Part shown: in pieces, positions 45,739-54,769 of the stretch | Position numbering within the stretch: position 1 is the stretch's first letter | How the letters are laid out: every line of letters begins with the position of its first letter | NCBI GenBank assembly: GCA_905250025.1 | Contig: CAJNOJ010000076.1 | Coordinates: 310,001-374,000 of the forward strand | DNA: 64,000 bases | Reading direction: 5' to 3' | DNA from: Adineta ricciae | Lineage: Eukaryota > Rotifera > Eurotatoria > Adinetida > Adinetidae | Notes under the pieces: generated by a model | What the model saw: the letters and a program-made list of their open reading frames with translations, nothing else | What the model was told of the DNA's origin: nothing | Database searches by the model: none | Position numbers and translations under genes: made by a program

Positions 45739-45932
45739 ATCGCTTCTCGGCCTTTTCGGCTAAGATCAAAGTGTAGTATCTGTTCTCGTCGGTTTGAAAG
45801 CCGGCGCTGGTCCCATTGGGGCCAGGCTCTTTCAAGCGGATTTTTGGACATGGGCCAGGATCACCCGAGTTCACTCGGACCTGCGCCACGGATCGTCTCG
45901 ACACTGCAGTGCCGTCGAGTTCGGTCCACTCC
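45739..45932 (+). ncRNA. RNU2: U2 spliceosomal snRNA
   Basis: The 5' end ATCGCTTCTCGGCC and the block with GTGTAGTATCTGTTC are the universally conserved U2 start; GTAGTA is the branch-point pairing sequence. Stem-loop IIa/IIb follow, then GGATTTTTGGA containing the Sm-binding site. The 3' part folds into stem-loops III and IV (ACCCGAGTTCACTCGG, then CTCGACACTGCAGTGCCGTCGAG). Length about 190 nt, as expected. Transcribed by Pol II in animals and acts in the spliceosome by pairing with intron branch points. The exact 3' end is uncertain by a few bases. Confidence 0.95.
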
Positions 45933-45950
45933 CGTTCCTTCGGGAACGGG
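45931..45950 (+). terminator. Perfect hairpin just after U2
   Basis: CCCGTTCC and GGAACGGG pair over 8 bp around a TTCG tetraloop, an extra-stable loop. It lies at the expected U2 3' end, so it is either the last stem of the RNA or a 3'-end processing signal. Confidence 0.55.
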
Positions 45951-46115
45951 AATCTTTTGAACAAAAACATAATAAAGAAGAATAAGTATACGAAGATGAA
46001 TATCTCCTTTTCTGATATGTAATTCTATCATTTCACTACGATCGAGTGTAACAAGACAGACAAAAAACGCATAGCTATAAAGTTGAGAAATTCTTTTCCT
46101 TTCTTTTAATGAAAC

Positions 46116-46129
46116 GTGTAAAGACAAAA
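46116..46129 (+). promoter_or_regulatory. Putative PSE of the spliced-leader RNA gene
   Basis: GTGTAAAGACAAAA begins 47 nt upstream of the leader; identical over 14 nt to the element before U2, while the rest of the two upstream regions differ. Confidence 0.7.
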
Positions 46130-46162
46130 GCGTTCCTCTGCACCATAAATCCAGAAACTAGT

Positions 46163-46268
46163 TGCTTATTACAATTTACCAAGAGGTATAAACATGAGAC
46201 TTTACAACCACGTTGCGATGACGAAATAATGCAGATTGTGGAGAAATCCACTGTCTGCCAGAGCAACT
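46163..46268 (+). ncRNA. Candidate spliced-leader (SL) RNA gene
   Basis: Positions 46163-46185 match the 23-nt bdelloid leader as I recall it at 21 of 23 bases, including CTTATTACAA and TTACCAAGAG; differences are at leader positions 1 and 13. A GT donor (GTATAA) follows immediately at 46186, as required for the leader to be spliced onto mRNAs. Downstream, 46231-46258 folds into a strong stem: GCAGA/TCTGC and GTGGA/TCCAC around a GAAA loop. The Sm site is not obvious; AAATAATG (near 46224) is a candidate. A PSE-like element shared with U2 lies at the right distance. The 3' end is set by typical SL RNA length. Could also be a diverged copy among several SL genes. Confidence 0.75.
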
Positions 46269-46569
46269 CTTTTCTAAGTAATCAGTGAACTTTTACTGAG
46301 TGATTGCAAATATCAATCTATTTGTAGAAAACACTTGCCGCACTTGACTACATATATTTAAGAATACGTTTTTTGTACTAAAAAGAGAAGAGGACAACAG
46401 CATGTATTTGAGATGTAGAGTCCAGAAAAATTGCATTATCACAAAAAAAAACACCCAAATGACACACGCATATAGACCGGTGAAAGAACGATCGTTGAGG
46501 AAAATGTTAGAATCTACCAAGACAAAAGATAATTTTATATACAGAGATCAACAGTTGAGACTATGTGTC
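46269..46569. other. Short intergenic stretch
   Basis: Between the SL RNA candidate and the 3' end of the AMPK beta gene. No feature seen. Confidence 0.5.
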
Positions 46570-47802
46570 TTATTTTCCTGTTGGTTTATAGAAACATGTT
46601 GTCACAAATTTTTGTTTGTAACGTGTTGTTGTACTCAATACCATTACACCATCCTAAAATACACGGTCAGAGAGTGTAAGTTGTTTTCAAGATGACTCTC
46701 AGTACATACACGAATGGATAATGCATAGAGATGTTTCAACATGACATGGTTGGGCTCCGGTAACAATGCCGGTTCATACTGAAAAGGCGAAGAAAATTGT
46801 ATTGGCAACACATGGAGCAAAGGTATCAAGATTTACATGTGCAGCCGTATCTTTATTGAGAATAATGTTTAGTAGATGTGGTGGCAAAAATGGTGGTTTA
46901 TCGGATGGTGAAAAGTCGTCACGATTTAGCGGTGGCCCAGTTTGATCATAGGCACCTGGAGGTGAACGAGCCATATCCGGATCTTCGGCTAAGAATAAAA
47001 AGTCGTTCGTTTTTATTCGAGAACATCTCTCTAATACTCACATTGTTGTTTATTCACACTTGCATTTTGATTACTAGTTAGAATTGAGTCTGATGTAAGT
47101 GCCTCCATAACTTCGAAATCACTCTTTTTAACAGTGACAACGTTATTACGGCCATTATGACCGTCATCAATAGATGGCTAAAATAACCGAGAGGAAAGAT
47201 AAAAGATTAACGTCGTAGTACTTATATAGCTACCTCATTTAAATCGTATTCCCATCGACCATCAATATAAAATTTATATTCATGTTTACCTTCTGGCAGT
47301 TCCAGAATGGCAACAAAATCATTATCGCTGTATAAATCAAATCAATATTAAATTTAAGGCTACATAAGGAAAGAACATCATACCTTTTAACCATGACAAT
47401 GGTTTCTTTCCAATTGGTGAATGAACCAACTAGTAAAGCTTCTTTGTCTTTAGGTGAAGCAGGATATTTAAATACAACTGGAATCGTTTTCTTTTCGTTT
47501 TGCATTTCTGCTTGGACTGCTTGTTGTGTGTGATGCTGTTGCATCTGACGTTGATTACGAATACGTATTGGTAAGCTACTATCATGTCTTGGTGAGACCT
47601 ATGTAAACGAAACGAAAACGAGCTATAGTTGATTTATGTCTTCTTTTGAGGAAACTTTTACTCGCTCATCGACTGATGCTAAATGACTGTTTGTTCCTGA
47701 ATCGCTGTGATCAAGTGTCACATAACGACCATCTTCTCCATCGCGTTCATAGCGTGTATACGTATCACTACGTGTACGACCTGTTTGCTGTTGATTACCC
47801 AT
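46570..47802 (-). CDS. PRKAB: AMP-activated protein kinase beta subunit
   Basis: Seven exons (47662-47802, 47384-47598, 47234-47327, 47042-47177, 46837-46988, 46710-46778, 46570-46653) give 296 residues. It starts MGN, the myristoylation signal of AMPK beta. The carbohydrate-binding module runs from IPVVFKYPA to YKFYIDGRWEYD and keeps the glycogen-contact Trp residues (FTNWKE, GRWEYD). The C-terminal alpha/gamma-binding domain is complete once introns are removed: PPFLPPHLLNIILNKD, ALLPEPNHVMLKHLYALSIR, DGVMVLSTTTRYKQKFVTTCFYKP. The gene encodes the scaffold of the energy-sensing kinase. The upstream minus-strand neighbour is the TFIIIC90-like gene, 590 nt away. Confidence 0.93.
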
Positions 47803-48392
47803 TCGTTTTCTAATGAATATCTCTTAATCTAAAATAATAATAAAACGAATAGTCGCATTTTCGAAAAAAGAAAACAAAGAAGTTCATCTTCATGTGGTTT
47901 GTTTAGACATTGGAAAATTCTTTTTCTTTTTGTCTCTGATATTTTCATGTATAATAATAAGAAACAGAAAAAACAAACAACTCTTTTTTTTCTCACTCAA
48001 ACTCTTGTTTTCTGTTTTCTTTTATACGTATGGATGAAATATAATACAGATAACAGACACTATTGCATCGTGCGCACACACACACATACGTACGTACAGT
48101 TAGATTCTTCATTATCTTGCCTTTTCTTTATCGATGCAAAGAAAAATTGCATTCACAAAAACGAATCACTATGAATGATCGATGTTGAACACAAAAAGAA
48201 TAAATATGCAGAAGAAAGGAGATCGATTGGAGCCATAAGTTTCTAGTTCGAACAATAGTAGCAGTAGTACAAAACAACGAGTAGAGTAGAAATATGTATA
48301 TATACAACATATATCAGAGAGAGAGAGAGAAAACAACTGTACAAAGACATACACACACACACACAGGTACAAAAGACAAAAAAGGAAAATAA
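47803..48392. repeat. Spacer with AC, GA and GT simple repeats
   Basis: Between GTF3C4 and AMPK beta. It has an AC run near 48071-48083 and adjacent GA and AC runs at about 48314-48366. No gene seen. Confidence 0.6.
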
Positions 48393-50998
48393 TCAACCGC
48401 AAAATGTGCACGTAAATCCTCCAAGTATTTTAATTAATGTTGTTAGTTGTGTTGATTCATCGATGGTGGTGTCACTAATGTAGAAATTACATAGTGAACA
48501 ACGTTTCGCACGATCTTGAGCAAAGATAGGAAGAAACGTTTTATTACAACGCTGAAAATCATGACCGCTCGGGCAGGTAACGTCAAAAAACGTTCGAATG
48601 TGTAACGTTTGTCCACATAAAGGACAGTGAAGATATTTTTGATCACATGTCGCTAAATATTGACTATTAATTTGTGCTGGTGGCGTTGGCCCATTGGATA
48701 TTGTTATCGGCGTTGATGTCATATTGGGATTTGCCATTGCTAATAATGAACCAAATTGTGCAGTTAGATTATTTCCTGTTAAGCTAGCATTCGTATTTCC
48801 ATTTGGATTGGTTGCATTTGCTGATGCTTGTAACTGTTGAGTCGAAAATTGTAACAATTGTTCGCACCAATAGAGAATCGATTTTTCGATCGGTGTTATT
48901 TGTAATTGAGGTTCAGTTTGTTGTCGTGTTTGAACATAATCATATAATTTCTTAATTAAATCAATTGAAATCATTTGAGCAAAGACGTCTGCTAGAAATA
49001 GCATGTAAGGGGCTTGTCTCAAACCACCACCTAGACCGCTATTATGATAAGATAATAGCAGACGACATAATGAATGAACTTTTTTCAATAGACTGACGCT
49101 GGCTTGATCTGCACAATCAGCAACGGACATGATTAAATCTGTCAGTGCATTCGATTTATCTGAGTAGAGTAGAACACGTAATGCAGCTAGAACATCATTT
49201 AAACGAAACGATGGTAATGGATTGGAGAGAAAGAATGTGATTGTTGACGAAACATCTTTTAAAGAGTAGACGGATAATGTCAAGATAGCTTCACTACGTT
49301 TCATGGTCAGAACCGTACAATGAGTCGGAGTTATACCCGCAGCTTGACAATCACTACCTAAATATAGCAGTAAAGACGGACAGTACAAGATAATTCTATT
49401 CCTGATGTTGCATTTCTTACCTGCTGGTAATAATTGACAAAATTGTTCAAATCTCGTTGCATGCTGTTGATGATGGTGATGATGTGAATCATTGAATTGT
49501 TGTGTAACTTGTTTATGTATAAAACCATCTCTACATATTAAATACAAATCTTGTGTATCAGATAAAAAATGAGTTAAGACACTGGAATTCAAAGCGTATT
49601 CATTAACTGTTTTAATTGTAAATTGTGAACAGGATGTATTGTAACCTGTCGACGTTATATTTAGTGTCGCAATGACAATCGAATCCATCTGAGCAAAGAA
49701 TAATCGATGTTCATTATGCTGTTGATACAACGCGATATGGTGAATGCGTGCACCATTAGAAACAAGATGTGGTGATTCTTGTTTTGTGTAGGCAAGTAAT
49801 GGTGCTAATTCATTTCCAGTTAATGAGATAGATATTAACGAAACATGTCCGTGCGAAGAACCAAGTGCAAGAATACCGGCCGTATCTGATAGGGAAAGCC
49901 ATGCCATTGCTGATATCGAATTATGTGGAGATCGATACGGTGCGTCAGTTTTCGAATTATGCAATCCATTGGACATTGTGGGTGAATGGCCGGGTTTCTT
50001 TGTACCATTCGCAGTTGAAAAAGATGGTTCCGTAGCATTAGGTTCTAGCAGAGCCGCGTAGGTCAAGGTAAGATTGTTGGTTTGCTGTTGTTCAGATAAT
50101 TGCCAAATAGCAACATGACCAGATTCGAGACCGCAAAACAATAGGACGAAACGTGATGGTGAATCACGACGAAGGACATTAGACCAACCAAGACACGTTG
50201 GAACTAGAAGAAAAACAAAAGAAACGTATGAACTACGGCGAATTGTTTCTTCCTCAGGCTCCGTTCTCAATGATCAATACAACAACAAAACATAGCTCAT
50301 CATGCGTTTCTTTCCTTTCTCTTCACTGGATTATAAAAAGAGACGGAGAAAAAAATAAGAACAGCTGATGATTATTTCGAAATTCTTTTTTCTTCATCTC
50401 CGCAGAGAAGAAGAAGAAGAAAGAAGAACCAAATTTATCTCTTTTGCAAGGAGCAAAGAGAAGAGAAAGGACATTGATTCTTTTTCTTTCTTTTATTCAT
50501 ACCAAGTAACGCTTCTTCGTCACGTGACAAGCCTCCGCTGGCTGCCGTTGTTCCATTTGTTGTTGATGGTTTTCGTGAACTTGTTGGATTCCCACTGTTT
50601 CGTTCGTCTAGCTGAGATCGCCAACGTTTCGATACATTAAATAGAACAACAGGTGACTCTTGATTTGCATCGCATATGACAAGTTGACCTGTCGACGAAG
50701 CGACAGCTAATAAACGTGCTCCATCGGGTCGTAAAGAATCTGGACAAAAAAGTGCAAGTGGCGTATAAGTGAAGTAACGTAGATCATCTTGTTCAAGATG
50801 TTGATCAAGTTGAAACCATGAAACGGTAAATAATTGAACTTTACGTGAAGAGTGACCACTAAATGTTAATAATGTAAAGCCGGTCGAGGATGCAATTGCA
50901 AAACGAGACCAATCGGAACAAGAAATAGCGCCATCTTTGAGTGAGTCCGACGTTTGAAAGTGCTGCTCTTCAAGCAGCGAACAATCAAAGCCGCTCAT
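48393..50998 (-). CDS. GTF3C4: TFIIIC 90-kDa subunit-like protein
   Basis: Three exons (50503-50998, 49421-50203, 48393-49357) give 747 residues. The N-terminal 400 residues form a WD40-like propeller (DGAISCSDWSRFAIASSTGFTLL; LLAVASSTGQLVICDAN; SGHVAIWQLSE; SAMAWLSLSDTAGILALGSSHGHVSLISI). The C-terminus has paired zinc knuckles (CPLCGQ, CPSGHDFQRCNKTF, RCSLCNFYIS, CTFCG). A propeller plus this C-terminal zinc domain is the layout of GTF3C4/TFIIIC90, part of the Pol III factor for tRNA and 5S genes. The stretch 49358-49420 is a 63-nt intron with GTAAGA and TTTAG ends that happens to stay open; removing it is my preferred model. Homology is by architecture and the zinc pattern, so moderate certainty. 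Confidence 0.72.
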
Positions 50999-51928
50999 TT
51001 TTGTTTAAGATCTTGGCCGTAACTAGAACGATACAAGTAGACAGTGATACAATCACAATTTGACAGGTTACGTAAAAATATATGCGTATATATGTAGAAG
51101 AAAAAAAATTATTCAATTCAATCGATTAAACGAAATAAGGAATATACCTGATGTTAACAAAGATGAAGATTTCAATTCTCCGGAAAAATATTTCTTTAAA
51201 CCAAACGGACAGAAAAAAATTGGAAAGTTTTTTTTTTCTTTTTTCCTCTTGTCTCGTTCGGCTGTTGAAGGAATGGATGGATCAGAACGCAAAGAAAAGA
51301 ATGAGCGACAGCAGGGGGCAGCAGAGAGAAAAAAGAGAGACAATGGTGCGATGGGAAAGAAAAAGGGCGAGGACAGCGCTACAGAACAAATCATCACCAT
51401 TGTTTATTCATCAAGAACTCGATCGTGTTGAACATCTTAAAATCTAAAAAAGTATCTTTTGCAATAATTTTCAAATAAAAATCCTTCCTTATTGTATCGA
51501 AAATATTAATTCTTAGTTTTAAGCATTGTCAACACGTTCGATAGATGGCGCGCAACAAATAACATATTTCAATTAACAAAAGAACCTTTGAAACAGCATT
51601 ATATTTGGTTTTATTTTGGAAAAAAATATTTTTTTCATTTTCGTGATCATTCTGTCGTTGAACTTACGAAACAAGTGAGACACGAGACTTAACTAATGGC
51701 GTCTATTTTTTTTTCTGTTTGAATGTTTGTTCTTATCCTTTTCTCCATTTTCTCTCTCTCTCGTGGTTATTGCTCAAGAAAACGTCTACGTGGCCAGGTG
51801 TGCCACGAGTTCGCGTTAATCATGACGAATATATTTAAAAAGACTCGTTTTTATCTTTTGAATTCTTTAGATTTGAACAAATTTAGTTTTCTTTTCGCAT
51901 TTTACTTCAACTAAACGAATCATCTACC
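50999..51928. other. Divergent promoter region between GTF3C4 and ARF1
   Basis: Low-complexity A/G-rich stretches (51100-51400) whose frames read as Lys/Arg/Glu-rich runs. No believable gene. It presumably holds both promoters. Confidence 0.5.
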
Positions 51929-52760
<832 letters not shown>

Positions 52761-53376
52761 ACATTGATGACAAGTTTTCTCTTCAATACATTTCTTTTTA
52801 TTCTTTCGTTTCTTTTTCTCTTTCTCTCTCTGTCTTTTGCAAATACATGTATTCCAACAAGAAAACTATCATGTCTCTCCGTGTTCTCATCAACATTCTT
52901 TTGAAAAGCAAAATTTAACTATGGAATGGTTATATACATACATACACGATGTCTTACTTTCTATTTATTTCATTCTTATTTCAAGGTGTTCTAGTACATG
53001 TAAAACAAGCTCTATTTATCTAATGATCACTTTAAGTGTCCGCTGTTTTTCTTTCTCTTGTGGAAATCTTCTTTCTTCTTCTTCTTTTGCGCCTTTGTTG
53101 TTCGTTGTTATATGAAAAGTTTATTTACCTGTATTCTTGTCGTACGAGTGAGAAAAACCACCAACAGAGAGACCATTTTCTGAATAAGAAGAACACAAAA
53201 CATGTGAAAATATTTAGATCAATAAACATATTAGAAAACTTGACTCTTGTTTCTTTTATCCAAAGAACCTAGAAGGCAAAGTTCACGTTAGAATCATTTC
53301 GTCAAGAATTTTGCTGTCATATGACATTTTAAACAAAGATAAGATGCGATATTTTTAATTGAATCGAGATAACATT
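52761..53376. other. 3' UTR of ARF1 and intergenic
   Basis: T-rich and CT-rich sequence without a supported gene. Confidence 0.5.
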
Positions 53377-53394
53377 TCTTTTCTTCTCTTTTAG
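53377..53394 (+). other. Likely trans-splice acceptor before the 53402 gene
   Basis: TTCTTTTCTTCTCTTTTAG lies 7 nt before the ATG at 53402. Confidence 0.5.
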
Positions 53395-53401
53395 ATTAAA
53401 T

Positions 53402-53830
53402 ATGTCGATTTCCGATCTATGCCGAACTTATCAATCAGCAAGATCGAGTGGTAGTTGGGACAATTGGAAAAAGGATGTTTATCAAATCGCCACGGAACTC
53501 GAACGAGAGAATCATCCGAATTGCAAAGAATTTCATACAGTTGCAATTGCATTGATGATGAACGACATACCTGGATACTGGGCATGGTTAAATAAAGCAA
53601 TAGTCGTGCTTGTAGCCGATTCGAAAGCGCAGTTAGACCTTCTTCCTGATCTTCCTAATTACGATGAGATGAACAATAAAGATTTAGTAGATAAATATGA
53701 GATGAATGACACGAATTATCCTTGAGAGAATATTCTAATGGAACTCAAAGAACGGTATCCGTCTTTGATTCAATCAGATTGGATGGAAGACAATCTTAGT
53801 TTACGAGAAATATTAAAAGACGTTATCTAG
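53402..53830 (+). CDS. Uncharacterised small protein with an in-frame TGA
   Basis: The frame from ATG 53402 encodes 107 residues (MSISDLCRTYQSARSSGSW...), stops at TGA 53723-53725, and then stays open in the same frame for 34 more codons to TAG 53828-53830. The part after TGA (ENILMELKERYPSLIQSDWMEDNLSLREILKDVI) looks like normal coding sequence and a helical continuation. No intron that removes the TGA keeps the frame. It may be a fresh truncation, a readthrough stop, or two short proteins (a Met lies at 53738). The protein is charged and soluble, with several Trp; I do not recognise a domain. It is first of a tight four-gene row. Confidence 0.55.
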
Positions 53831-53835
53831 AGTGG

Positions 53836-53851
53836 ATTTGTTTTGTTTTAG
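53836..53851 (+). other. Likely trans-splice acceptor before the 53866 gene
   Basis: TTTGTTTTGTTTTAG ends 14 nt before the ATG and only 21 nt after the TAG of the preceding frame. Confidence 0.55.
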
Positions 53852-53865
53852 ATTTTTGTTTAACG

Positions 53866-54259
53866 ATGAGTATGTCCATCTCTGTATTAACTTTGATTTC
53901 CTTTCTTGTTTTTGAAACATATGCTTGTAAGTAAAAAAAAATTTGTCATTCATTATGTATATTCTTGATGGATTTTTATAGATCGAGGTGATTTCATGAC
54001 GAGTGTTAGAGATGGGTACAGTCGCTTTGATCCAGACTCTACTCTCAATGGATTCTTTCCGTTTTGGGGTTGTATTCTTCTTATCTTTTCATGTAAGTCT
54101 CACATAAAGCTTTCTATCAATTCAACATCATCACGATTCCCACGTTTAGTTGTCTTCCTCTTGGTAGCTGGCATAGGTCTTGTTGGATATCTGATCGGAT
54201 GTCGATCACCACCGGATAATCTTCGTCAGCAACTTGATCCAGCCACATTCTATGCTTAA
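53866..54259 (+). CDS. Small secreted or membrane protein, 93 residues
   Basis: Three exons (53866-53926, 53982-54092, 54150-54259) join in phase; both donors are GTAAGT. A signal peptide is predicted by eye (MSMSISVLTLISFLVFETYA), then a short luminal or outside segment (YRGDFMTSVRDGYSRFDPDSTLNG), a long hydrophobic stretch (FFPFWGCILLIFSFVFLLVAGIGLVGYLIG) that forms one span, and a short polar tail. It contains an RGD tripeptide right after the predicted cleavage site, perhaps by chance. Unknown family. The three clean exons argue for a real gene. Confidence 0.6.
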
Positions 54260-54449
54260 ACTGTGTGTCATAATACGAATTCTCAGTGTCAGATCTGAAC
54301 ATGTATATTTATCCGAATTTTTAGATAATTGTGTATCTTATCACATTCCGAATTGAGTTTTGTCAGATTTTCTTTTTGTTTTTTTTTCTAATAATCTTTT
54401 TGTACACTAGCAATAAAAAGCGCCAGTAGATTTAGTCTATGTCACATCA

Positions 54450-54647
54450 ATGTCAATTAATGAAAAAAATCATCTCGAAGACGAACGTCTTTATCTTGGA
54501 ATTCTCAATGGTTCAGCAAAGAGTTTTACTCGAATTTATGTCGAGGGAGATAGAAATATACAAATAATTATGATATGTATCGGTGTATTTGCTTTTACAA
54601 TCATACAAGATTTCGTTCGTGCATTGTGGCGTACAATAAAAGACTGA
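54450..54647 (+). CDS. Small single-span membrane protein, 65 residues
   Basis: A polar N-terminus (MSINEKNHLEDERLYLGILN...) and one hydrophobic segment (IQIIMICIGVFAFTIIQDFV), followed by RALWRTIKD. No intron. Unknown family. Supported only by its compact, sensible composition and its place in a same-strand cluster, 190 nt behind the previous gene and 122 nt before the GTPase gene. Confidence 0.45.
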   Translation: MSINEKNHLEDERLYLGILNGSAKSFTRIYVEGDRNIQIIMICIGVFAFTIIQDFVRALWRTIKD

Positions 54648-54769
54648 AATTTCTATGAAAGAAGAATTTTCCCAACATATCATTAACGTTGCTTTTATCT
54701 TATCGTTGTTCGTATATATTTTGTCGTGCGCTGATAAAGAAGATACATTGCATTAGACTTTTTTCAACT

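Noticed and set aside
45794..46127. Several frames on both strands at 45.7-46.1 kb
   Set aside because: They cover the U2 snRNA gene; the RNA explains the GC-rich open stretch.
51060..51447. Lys/Arg/Glu-rich frames between GTF3C4 and ARF1
   Set aside because: Purine-rich low complexity, overlapping frames on both strands and no domain.
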